Below, in pieces: positions 54,768-64,000 of a DNA stretch of 64,000 nucleotides; the first letter of the stretch is position 1; each line of letters starts with the position of its first letter. The stretch is from Garcia nutans. Taxonomy: Eukaryota > Streptophyta > Magnoliopsida > Malpighiales > Euphorbiaceae. Under the pieces are notes generated by a model that was given only the letters and a program-made list of their open reading frames with translations, was not told where the DNA came from and did no database searches. The position numbers and the translations under genes are program-made. The stretch spans positions 38,370,001-38,434,000 of the forward strand of contig CANTUV010000039.1 of the NCBI GenBank assembly GCA_947685225.1, given 5' to 3'.

Positions 54768-55910
54768 AGGACCAAAGGCAATTAATTTTAAAAAAAAATC
54801 CAAGAGTAGTTTGGAAAATTTGAAACCAAATCAAGGAAGGAAAAGAAGAAATTCAATTCAACTCTTTTCTGGAACAGCAACAGCACGATTTAGAGGATTC
54901 AAAGGCAAAAAAAGGCTTGTCTTTGGAGCTAGTTCATCCAAGAAGAATTATTTTTGGAGAAATCATCAAAAGAAGGTACGTGTTAATTAATTTTCTTTAA
55001 TTGTTTTTTTACACAGCAGCAAATTTATGAAATCAAAATTAAAAACCTTTGAACTTTAATTTAGTTTTTCTAAAGCAAAAAAAAAAAAAAAAACCTTATT
55101 TCGTTGGTTTATCATCCAAAAGGCTTAAAATTGTTATTTTTTCTTCTTAAAAACCTTAAAACTCTAATTGAACATATTCTTCAACAAAACCAAAATAAAA
55201 TTCTGTTTCTTTCAAAACTTTAAACTTGGTACTTTTTCCTTCAAAAAGTCTTCTAAAACATCTTTTCTAGTTATAAAAACTTTAATTCACTTGTTTAAAT
55301 TCATAAAATTCCATAAAATATTAAATTGTCTTCCAAACCCTAAGATTAAAATTACCACCCGTGACCCTAATTCCAAAATATCAAATCCAAATTCAACTTC
55401 CAAAATTCAAAATAATGAACACTAACCCTTTTAAAACCTTAAACCCTAAATTTTATGAACCCTAATCCTTTTAAAACATTAAAAAAACATAAAAACATAA
55501 AAATCTAAATTTTACACAGTAGCTTAGGAACCCAATAACTAAAAATCACAAATTAAAGTATTTTAAAGTGTTTAAAACCCTAGTTTCATGATATCATCAT
55601 TCAAACCTTAATTTTGTTAATCAAAGAGTCTTACCAATCCTTTAAAACATAAAACCCTCATTTATTTTAATTCCATAAAAAGCCACAGTAGCCATAATTG
55701 GACTTTTATTTGCTTTACTCAATTCCATACTTGATTATGCTTTGATTTATTTCTTATGCTTTAATTTATTTAATTTCAATACTTGATTTATTTAATTTAT
55801 CATGGTTGGATGTTTATTTTATATTTTGATTAATAGCTTTGATGAATGATTTGTTTATGATGAATGATTATTTACTTTTATCAATTAATTTAGATTTCCA
55901 AAAGTTGTAA

Positions 55911-56064
55911 GAGGTATGTTTCCACTTGGTGGGTACCTCATTAGCTAAACATCATGTAATTTAATTTGCTTTTCTATTTTAGAACCTATGTAAAGGGCAT
56001 GTTTCTACCTTTTGGTGGGTGTCCTATTTAGGCATGTGATGTAAGGACATGTTTCCATCCTTGG
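55911..56064 (+). promoter_or_regulatory. Three covarying hairpins in the Tat-B LTR
   Basis: Outer arms: GAGGTA/TACCTC (55911-55916, 55934-55939), AGGGCA/TGTCCT with one G-T pair (55994-55999, 56020-56025), and GGACA/TATCC with one mismatch (56045-56049, 56060-56064). Inner arms: CCAC/GTGG, ACC/GGT and CCATCC/GGATGG. Confidence 0.68.
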
Positions 56065-56463
56065 ATGGGTATCCATTTATTTGTTTTGTTTGGACATTGC
56101 TTTGATTTTAATATAATGATGCTTTCTTTTAATTATTGTGTGTAATATGGATAATGTTATTTTATTTAAGAATTTTATAATATTAAAACCTGTAAAGGAG
56201 GCCGGTTCCAATGAACCGGGCGTTGTGGGGGTGTTGGGCCATTTTTCACCTTCCCCACACGTACCCAACTTTCCGAACCCATTAAGGGGTTGGGGATTCC
56301 TTAGGAATCGAGTCATCCACCCCTTTCTTTTTCCTGGCCTGTCCGAGTGGCGACTCCATTTTCTCCGGACTTAGGTCCGTGTTCTCTAAGGCCCCGAGCC
56401 TAAACACTGCCGAAGTCACAAGAACCATTCCACCTTGAGTGGGGGCAAAAATCCCCGCTCACA

Positions 56464-57483
56464 GTGGCGACTCCACTAGGGATAAGAGAAGTTGATTCCG
56501 TTGGTCTTTATATTATTCTATTCTTTCTTATAATGACATTATCCATTGCATCATCTTAGATTGCATCGTGTGCGTGAGTTAGGACGCCCGTGTTATCCGT
56601 GTTATGTTATGTAAGGGATACCATACTTTCACTCAAGGTATGGAGATCTAGCATGGCATAACCACTCATAGCCTCGTACCATTTGGTATATACTTGCTAT
56701 TGGAACCTAAGCCTTTTAAACCAAAGACTAAAGCTCATGTAATTGGCCTAGTTACTTTCCTTAGGTTTTACCCCATATGCATGTTGTTTGACTATGGTTA
56801 GTTTATCTTAGTATAATTCATGGCTTATTTGGTTTGTTCTTTTTCTAATATGACCTAAGTAAATTGTAAGCTCAAAAAAAAAAACTTTTCTCTAAAATCC
56901 AAAAGACCAAAACTATTTTTAAAATTTTTTCAAGATGGTCTTTGGACATAATACTTTTCTAAAAAATAAATAAATTCTTTGGCCCATGGCCCAAATACTA
57001 AGCCCAAAATCCATTTTTCTAAAATCTTTTACAATGAGCTTAGAAACAAAATTATTTTCACCCAACCATTTTTTACAAAGAGCTTGCAAAAATATTTAGA
57101 TCAATTATGAAATACCAAAAATCAATTGTGGGCCTAGTTTACACTAAGAATAAATTAACCATGGGCTTGTTTTTGGTATGAACCATTAGTTACTCTTTCC
57201 AAGTGAGAAATCTATTTATAATAAACCTCTTAATTTCGTTTTAATCCAACATAGCATAAAAGCTACTTTAGTTGGTTGAATGGATTAAAACCTAATTAAT
57301 GGGAATTATCATGGATTGATTTCCATTTTCAAAAATATAACTATTGGTTGAAACGACCAAGGGAATTATTCGAAAGCAAGATACCCCATGTTGGTATTTT
57401 ATTAACCATATACCTAGGAAAAGAGACTCACCATTCGTGTGTGGATGTTATAAGGTTGGAAGAAACGTCCTATATATCCTTAT
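56464..57483 (+). other. Tat-B primer site and leader
   Basis: TGGCGACTCCACTAGGG at 56465-56481 is the Arg-type primer site, followed by about 1 kb of leader similar to those of Tat-A, -C and -D. No gene is seen. Confidence 0.65.
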
Positions 57484-59008
57484 TTGTTGATTGTTTGTTC
57501 ATACATGCATACATTTGCATCTCATATCATTGATCCTCTCTGGCTCACAGCCCTGGATTACGATAGTTCAAAAGCTTACAACAATCCGACCTACGCCGGA
57601 GATGAAGTATCTAGCAACGACTCAATCACTTGCTCACCTAAAACAATAGAGCCCGAACAAATTCAAAGGATGGTGGATGAGGCCCTCAATGCCAAGATGA
57701 AAGAAATCAAAAAGGCCCTAGCTAAGACCATGAAGATCCAATTGACTACAATCTTAGAAAACCATGCCGAGGCATCTGCTAGCACTAAGAGACCAAAGGA
57801 CAAAGGGAAGACCAAAGTTAGTGAAGTGGTTTTTTATGATGAAAAGGTATCATTGATTATGATGATGATTGGGCTCAATACTACCAAGAGGTTCAAGAAA
57901 AGAAGAAAGAACCGAAGGCTGTTGAGAAGGCAACTATTGAAAAGACTGAGACATCTGATGTTGAAAAGATGATTGCTGATGTAGAAAAGAAATTTGAGAA
58001 GATGAGCTTCCCACCACTTGAAGAGATCTTTGTCAAAGCTCCAGATATGGGACCACTCCAAGGAAAGCCCGAGCCGATCATGTTTATAGGTAAGTTAATT
58101 CCAGGTTTTGAGATTTTTGCAGATGTTGCTGAGCTAGTGGTGCAAGTGAAGAAAGAGCTCACCTTGTCAACCAACAAAGAATCCAATCCAAAAGAGAAGA
58201 ATGAAGTTGCCCTGAAAGCCGAGAAGACTCCGGAAGAGATTACTGCCCTGGTCAAGGAAAAGTTTGAAAACATCCTGCTTTATGATTCTGAGAACAATGA
58301 TTTTGATTTTGATTTTAATTTGTCTGCTTTGTATAAGGATGATGATGTTTTCTTTTCCAAAATGAATACAATAAAGTCTGATTTTGCTTACTTGTGTGAT
58401 GTTTCTCCTGATGGTTGCATACATTCAAATAGCAGTTACATGGGCATCTTTAATATTAATTTTGTTAACACACAATCATTAAATTTGGGAACAACTGAAA
58501 ATCCTAAAAACATTAGCATAGCATCCGACCTTACTCTTGATGAGAGAGAGAGATTTGAAAAAATATTCAAAAAATATGAAGAAGTGTTTGCTTGGTCTTA
58601 TGAGGATATGCCTGGGATAGATCGAGACATAGCTGAGCATCATATTCCTACTTACACTCACATTAAGCCTGTCAAACAAAAGCTTAGGCGACTAAAACCT
58701 AAGTGGGCTGAATTGGTTAAAGAAGAGGTCACTAAGCACATACAAGTGAAGTTCCTTGAAGTGATAGAATATTCAGATTGGCTAGCCAACATAGTACCAG
58801 TGCCAAAGAAAGATGGGAGGATAAGGGTCTGCATGGACTATAGAGATCTAAACAAGGCTTCCCCTAAGGATGATTTTCCTTTACCTCATATAGATGTACT
58901 CATTGATAGTGCAGCCTCTAGCGTGCTACACTCGTTTGTAGATGGATTTTCCAGATACAATCAAGTGTTAATGGCCCAAGAGGATAAAGCCAAAACTGCC
59001 TTCACTAC
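57484..59008 (+). pseudogene. Tat-B gag-pol deletion fusion, up to RT
   Basis: The conserved pre-gag segment LWLTALDYDSSKAYNN and gag start IEPEQIQRMVDEALNAKMKE are read to about 57840, where a short deletion shifts the frame. The next ORF (57969-59105) starts MIADVEKKFEK, the gag coiled-coil part, and passes directly to MSFPPLEEIFVKAPDMGPL, which in Tat-A lies after the G-patch. About 2.17 kb, covering the rest of gag, nucleocapsid, protease and G-patch, is absent. GAGAAG-like sequence is at the joint. RT follows: SWADMPGID-like EDMPGIDRDIAEHHIP, RVCMDYRDLNKASPKDDF and DGFSRYNQVLMAQEDK, up to the solo-G2 target ACTAC (59004-59008). Confidence 0.85.
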
Positions 59009-60511
59009 TGTGAACCTCGGATTCCGCCCGAAAAGGATTCGGATGGACGTTCACTCGTTGTCGGGAGTCGCCACTCAGTTTATTTTGTTCAAAGGGAAAA
59101 ACTAAGAAAACCCTTTTTTGACTCCAATAACGCGTCCAATGTAAAGGTTTCTAATCTGCGAACCCAAGGAGGATTCGGGGACTATGTCATGCATTTGATT
59201 AATTTGCCGAATAAGAAAAGAATCTAAAAGGAAAACAAAAAAGAAGAAGAACAGATTGTTAGTAAATTGTGGACTTGCTATTTGGGGTGAATCCCAAATA
59301 TGCCTACATACTCTCGTTTTTATGAGAGATCAAAGCCCATGTAGTTCGGAAAAGCCTATTTAAAGGCGATGAAAATTATGCTTCATGCATGTGTGTGTGT
59401 ATGCTTCGTGCATTGTCGGGCTTTTTGCCAAATTTGTGAGATTTAGCACTTAGTGCTAAATTATGAAGTTTAGGTACTTTGTACCAAAATGTGGTTTATG
59501 CTTCATGCATTGTCGGGCTTTTTGCCAAATTTGTGAGATTTAGCACTTAGTGCTAAATGGTGAGATTTGGGTACTTTTTACCAAAGGAATGCAATTTTTA
59601 GGCCTTTGGCCTGTGTTGTCGGGCTTTATGCCAAAATTGTGAGATGTAGCACTTAGTGCTACATTGTGCAATTTTAGGTACTTTGTACCAAAAGGATGCA
59701 AATTTTGGGCCTTTGGCCTGCATTGTCAAAATGGTGAGTTTTAGCACTTAGTGCTAAATGTGAAATTTAGGTACTTGGTACCGAAAAAGGTACGATTTAG
59801 GCTCCGTGCCAAAAAGTTGATTTTAATTGTGAAATTTAGGTACTTTGTACCAAAAAGATGTAATTTGGACTTCGTGCCAACAGATTGATTGATTAGTCCA
59901 TTAGGCCTTAGACCTAAAAGGATTAGGTCTTTGACCAAGAAGAAATTGAGAAGAAGATGGAATGCTTATGAAATGTTTAAATCGACAAAGAATTGATTAG
60001 AATATTACCTTGCTTAGAATCTTCCCACTTCGAAGTTCCAGATCTCGTTTTCTTGGACTTTCGATTATGATTTTTGATTATAGATTAATTCCTGCAGTAC
60101 ACGGTTAGATTTATGCAAATAAAAGTTCTTAAGCGTGTGTAAATAAAGAATTCGTCAGCATGAGGCCCGGGATCCGAACAGCCAACCCCTTTTTCTGAAC
60201 ACTTGAAGGCAATTTATAGGTAAAATCGGCCGCCGTGGATGTGACAAGCCGAAAAGACGGAAGAAGCTGAAGGGGTCACGGTGGCTGGGCCGCCGGTTTC
60301 GTCCGGTTTTCGCTCAAACTGATTTTTCGGGAGCTAGAGACCTCCAAAAATTATTCCGGGACCATATCCGTGATCCTCACGTCGTCCCGGACATTTCAAG
60401 TACCATATCGATATACTTCTGGTGAACTTTTACCGTGGACCCCCGGTCCAGCCCGGTCATTTGCAGTCTGAGAAAATTGGCTTTCCGAGCCTCAAAATTC
60501 GAGTGTTCACA
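59009..60511 (+). mobile_element. solo-G2: 1.5 kb solo LTR in Tat-B RT
   Basis: Starts TGTGAACCTCGG, ends GAGTGTTCACA, flanked by ACTAC (59004-59008, 60512-60516). Removing it restores the Tat-B RT frame between QEDKAKTAFTT and WGIFCYRVMPFG. Same family as solo-G1. The hairpin array is at about 59440-59900. A stretch near 60090-60150 is absent from G1, and part of G1's GC-rich block is absent here. Confidence 0.92.
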
Positions 60512-60516
60512 ACTAC

Positions 60517-62121
60517 TACATGGGGTATATTTTGTTATAGGGTGATGCCTTTCGGCTTAAAGAATGCTGGAGCAACCTACCAAAGGATGGCCACCACACT
60601 ATTTCATGACATGATGCACAAAGAAGTTGAAGTATATGTTGATGATATGATGGTGAAGTCGGATACAAGGGAGCAACACTTCCAGAACTTGGAATTATTC
60701 TTCGATAGAGCTTTGAAGTATAAGCTAAGATTAAACCCGAAGAAGTATGTATTCGGTGTTACTTCAGGCAAATTGTTGGGACATGTAATTGGTCCGAATG
60801 GTATTGAGATAGATCTTGACAAAGTTAAAGCAATCAGGGATATGCCAACCCCAAAGATGGAGAGAGAAGTTCAGGGATTCATTGGTAAACCGTAGTACAT
60901 TAGCAGATTTATAACAAAGCTCACAACAATCTGTGAGCCTATCTTCAAATTGCTTAGAAAGAATCAGCCGGTCGTATGGAACGAAGAATGTCAAAAGGCC
61001 TTTGACCGAATAAAAGAGTATTTGTTGAATCCACCTGTTTTGAAACCACCTAAACCCGGAAAACCTCTATTACTATACTTAGCAGTAGAAGAAGAGTTGA
61101 TAGGAGCCATGCTAGCCCAAGCAGATGAGTCGGGGATTGAGCATGCCATTTACTATTTGAGTAGAAAGCTCCTACCTTATGAAATTAAGTATAGTATCAT
61201 CGAAAAGACATGTATAGCCGTGGTTTGGTCTTCTAAGAAGTTGTGGCATTACTTTCAATCGTATAGTGTGCAAGCAATTTCCAGGTTGGATCCAATGAAG
61301 TACTTAAGGGAGACACCTTCTTTAATTGGGAAATATGGTCAATGGTTGATAATATTAGAAGAATTTGAGATTGAGTATGTAACCTGAAAAACAATCAAGG
61401 GTAGAACGATGGCAGAATTCCTGGCTCAATAACTATTACCAGAAAGTGAAGAGGTAATCTTGGAAGTTCCAGATGAACATTTAGAAGTAATTGAAGTACA
61501 AGGGTGGAAAATGTATTTTGATGGAGCGGTAAACAGGAAAGGAGCAGGTTTGGGAGTTATACTAGAATCACCCGAAGGGGAATTCATTCCTTTAGCCAAG
61601 AAGTTGAAATTTAGGGCGACCAATAATATGGTGGAGTATGAAGCATGTATTCAAGGTTTGGAAACCCTAATGATTATGAAGGTGAATAAGGTGGAAGTTT
61701 ATGGCGATTCATTACTAGTAGTATCCCAAGTAAATGGAGAGTGGGAGTTGAAAGAGGAAAAATTAAAACCATACCACCATTATTTGACCATGATGAAGAA
61801 GAATTTTAAGGAGTGTAGGTTTATACACCTGTCAAGAGAAGAAAATCAGATGGCTGATGCCCTAGCCACATTAGCTTCGGTATGGGAAAATCCTGCCAGC
61901 CTATTCCTTAAGCCTCTGATCTTGACCAGTTCATCAACTCCTTGCTATGAATATGAGACAATCATGGAAGTTGATACGGACCATGATGCATGGTATGATA
62001 CTATAAGGCGATTTTTGGAGGAAAGAGAATACCTGCCGGGGGCAACAAAGAAAGAGAGAAGAGCCATAAGGAGATGGTCATTGCAATACATCACCTTCCA
62101 TGGAGAGTTATACCGAAGATA
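60517..62121 (+). pseudogene. pol: Tat-B pol, RT C-terminus and two RNase H domains
   Basis: RT resumes with CYRVMPFGLKNAGATYQRM and intact catalytic VYVDDMMVKSD (about 60635-60665). A TAG near 60893 falls in the GFIGKP-stop-YISRF segment. The first RNase H (60950-61387) has KPLLLYLAVEEELIGAML and HAIYYLSRKLLPYE. Stops near 61385 and 61430 follow. The second, archaeal-like RNase H is open in 61460-62122: MYFDGAVNRKGAGLGVILES, NNMVEYEACIQGLETL, VYGDSLLVVSQVNGEW and EENQMADALATLASV, with its acidic residues in place. Better preserved than the Tat-A copy. Confidence 0.87.
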
Positions 62122-63235
62122 GCCTGATGGAGTGCATTTGAGATGTTTAAGAAAGCCTGAAGTGGAGCGCATCATGTCTGAAATACATGCGGGAAGTTGC
62201 GGTCCGCACATGAGTGGTTTGGCCCTAGTTAAGAAGATTATTTGATAAGGTTACTATTGGTTGACCATGGAGAAAGACTGTATTGAATTTGTAAAGAAGT
62301 GCCAGCAATGTCAGATGTATTGTAACTTGAATCATATGCCTCCTGAAGAACTGCATTCAATGTCTTCACCCTGGCCATTTGCCACCTCGGGTATCGACAT
62401 TATAGAAGAAATACATCCGACAGCCTCAAACGGTCACCGTTTCATTGTAGTAGCAGTTGATTATTTTTCAAAATGGGTCAAAGCCGAATCCTTCAACAAG
62501 CTGGGTGCAAGTCAAATGGCTAGGTTTATCGAAAAGAATCTCATCTGCAGATATGGGGTCCCGCACAGTGTGATATCAGACAACGGAGTACAGTTTCAAG
62601 GAGCAGTTAAGGATTTATTCTCCAAGTACCAAATCCATCATCATCGATCCTCTCCTTATAGACCAAAGGCTAATGGTGCCGTGGAAGCAACAAACAAGAC
62701 AATTAACCAAATTCTGTCCAAGATGACCAAGACTTACAGGGACTGGTAGAAAATGCTTCCCTTTGCTTTATGGGGATATAGGACGAGTTTGCGAACACCT
62801 ACTGGGATGACACCTTTCTCTTTGGTTTATGGGATGGAAGCAGTAATGCCAATTGAAATTGAGATCAAGTCATTGAGAGTAGTCTTGGAAGCGGAGCTAC
62901 CTGAAATGAAATGGGTAACAAGCAGATACACACAGTTAGCTCTACTGGAAGAGAGAAGGTTAAAGGCACTGTATCATCACCAACTGTATCAAAAGAAGAT
63001 AGCTCGGGCCTACAATAGAAGGGTCAAGGTCAGAAAATTCAGAGTTGGGGATTTGGTGTTGAAGCAATGTAAGCCTAATGTATCTGATCCAAGAGGAAAG
63101 TTCAGACCTAGCTGGGAAGGGCCATATGTCGTGAAACAGGTCATGAGCAAAGGTGCGGTGAAGTTATCAGACATGGATGGGAGTGAATTTAGTGAGCCAG
63201 TAAATATTGATAGGTTAAAGAAGTTTTATGTATGA
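62122..63235 (+). pseudogene. pol: Tat-B integrase
   Basis: After a TAG at 62120 and a TGA near 62243, the zinc region (SEIHAGSCGPH, KKCQQCQMYCN) leads to the core: GIDIIEEIHPTAS (first Asp), SDNGVQFQGAVKDLF (second Asp), and KANGAVEATNKTINQIL (Glu). A single TAG at about 62748 separates the core from MLPFALWGYRTSLRTPTGMT. The C-terminal domain runs YNRRVKVRKFRVGDLVLKQC and FRPSWEGPYVVKQV to the end LKKFYV at 63235. No frameshift is seen between 62261 and the end, only that one stop. Confidence 0.88.
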
Positions 63236-63581
63236 AAAATAAAAAAGAGAGAGCTCGCTAGGTTGAAAACCCAAAAAGGAAGGCCTAGGCAAAAGTTAGA
63301 GCAGTCCGCTAGTTCTGAAAACCCGAAAGGGCTAATTGGCAATAGGAGTGATCTTGTGTATGCTGGCTTTATGTTTTGTTGTTCCCCAATTTAATAAAAT
63401 AGAATTAATGATTAAATTTGTTCAATGTGCACTATTATAAGTATTTGACCAGATACGAATGAAATAAGTAATCATAATTGCAAAAGATGATGACAAATTA
63501 TCAATGGAAAAGAAGGATCTTTTATTACTTTAGTTATTTTTCATCTTAACAAGACACTTTCTGAATTGACAAATGTAAAAT
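63236..63581 (+). other. Tat-B 3' non-coding region
   Basis: No gene. Same blocks as 47018-47480 in Tat-A, without solo-G1: 'ggcctaggcaaaagttaga' and 'cttgtgtatgctggcttta' followed by 'ccccaatttaataaaa'. Confidence 0.6.
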
Positions 63582-64000
63582 CTATGGCAGTCTATAAGTG
63601 TAACGTGCAGGCCAGCTTTGCCTTAACCGATCCAAGTAGGCTTCAGTCAAGCAAGGCATGTCTAGGTCAGGAGCAAAGTCAGAATCACGAAGCTCAGCTC
63701 CATAATGACGCCCAAGTCGGCGAGGATCATAGCATGTACCTTGACGAAGAGCAGCAAGAGGAACGTACATCAAGTATGTCTGCATGGTGATACGAGAAAT
63801 CTTCCACCAAGGTACCAACCAACGGATATTGACTTCAGAGCGTGAGTGTATCCAGTCAACCCAGTCAGCATATGAAGAAGCAGGATGGAGTAGCTTCCTA
63901 GCAGGATGATGACGTGGCAGGTATCTGGCAAAATCCATGGAGGGAGTATCAAGCAAACAGAGACTCTCCTGAAGCCAAATCTATGAAGAAAGAATTAAAA
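63582..64000 (-). pseudogene. Antisense ORF of Tat-B 3' region, running off the edge
   Basis: Minus-strand ORF of 124 codons in 63956-63582, with code continuing upstream to the edge as LWLQESLCLLDTPSMDF. Shared with Tat-A: TPSMDFARYLP, LVPWWKI, QTYLMYVPLAALRQG and YDPRRLGRHYGAE. The Tat-B tail goes on with LDMPCLTEAYLDRLRQ, which is stopped in Tat-A. The window holds only its C-terminal part, which alone is too short for a domain call; the Tat-A N-terminal half suggests a plant-mobile-domain-like protein. It is listed as a pseudogene because the element is broken and the start is unseen. Confidence 0.6.

Larger units (their letters stand above)
48664..56463 (+). repeat. 5' LTR of Tat-B, interrupted by Chr-H
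   Basis: 344 bp (48664-49007) plus 1885 bp (54579-56463), in all about 2.2 kb. Starts TGTAGACCCTCAATTTTG, ends CCCCGCTCACA. The U3 has palindromes such as GGGCCC and GCAGGAAATTCCTGC on the left of Chr-H and CTGCAG-type ones on the right. TATA box at 54759-54767, 'aaaccctaa' motifs at 55330-55460, hairpins at 55911-56064, and the CCGGTTC/GAACCGG hairpin at about 56203-56220. Confidence 0.85.
48664..64000 (+). mobile_element. Tat-B: Ty3/gypsy Tat-lineage element, 3' end outside window
   Basis: Plus-strand relative of Tat-A. LTR 48664-56463 (with Chr-H inside), Arg-type primer site, leader, a deleted gag-pol, RT split by solo-G2, two RNase H domains, integrase, and the start of the antisense ORF. 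No polypurine tract precedes 48664, and the antisense ORF of Tat-A is cut there. Both facts favour insertion of Tat-B into Tat-A; the five bases ATGGT (48659-48663) would be the target copy. Confidence 0.8.

Overview
The window is plant nuclear DNA made almost entirely of LTR retrotransposons inserted into one another. The families point to an angiosperm, probably a eudicot: Ty1/copia SIRE-type, Ty3/gypsy Tat-type with a second RNase H, Athila-type gag, and a chromovirus with a chromodomain. I found no host gene, tRNA, rRNA or CRISPR. Species cannot be told from the sequence. Working names used here are copia-1, copia-2, Tat-A to Tat-D, Ath-E, solo-F, solo-G1/G2 and Chr-H.

Layout, left to right. 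1-36 is the tail of an LTR that runs off the edge. Copia-1 (176-10300) is complete, with LTRs, gag, an intact pol and an intact third ORF; it sits in the 3' non-coding part of Tat-D, which is on the minus strand. Tat-D continues at 10306-11833, is split inside gag by Tat-C (11834-18949, minus strand, gag-only, with a 1.2 kb minisatellite), and resumes at 18950-23039. A short Athila-like gag piece (Ath-E, 23040-23898) is the oldest layer that can be recognised. Tat-A (plus strand) starts at 23899 and carries gag, protease, G-patch, RT, RNase H, a second RNase H and integrase, all broken by stops and frameshifts. Copia-2 (32560-44909) splits its integrase, and copia-2 is itself split by a 2.6 kb solo LTR (solo-F, 37193-39769). 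Solo-G1 (45614-47017) lies after the Tat-A integrase. Tat-B starts with an LTR at 48664 that holds a 5.6 kb chromovirus (Chr-H, 49008-54572, minus strand). Tat-B then runs past the right edge, with solo-G2 (59009-60511) in its RT.

Most boundaries were fixed by TG...CA ends plus target-site duplications: TAGGT for copia-1, CTCCA for Tat-C, TCATC/TCATT for copia-2, AGAAG for solo-F, GTAGC for solo-G1, ACTAC for solo-G2 and GCGCGC for Chr-H. The nesting gives an order of events: Ath-E first, then Tat-D and Tat-A/B, then copia-1, Tat-C, copia-2, G1, G2 and Chr-H, and solo-F after copia-2.

The most unusual signal is structural. Three unrelated LTR families (Tat, solo-F, solo-G) carry arrays of short hairpins whose arms differ in sequence but remain complementary. 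In the Tat LTRs a set of three hairpins downstream of the TATA box shows arm-for-arm compensatory changes among four copies, as expected for a selected RNA structure. Other points of interest are the third ORF shared by both copia elements, an antisense ORF after pol in Tat-A and Tat-B, gag-only Tat elements, and a gag-pol deletion fusion in Tat-B.
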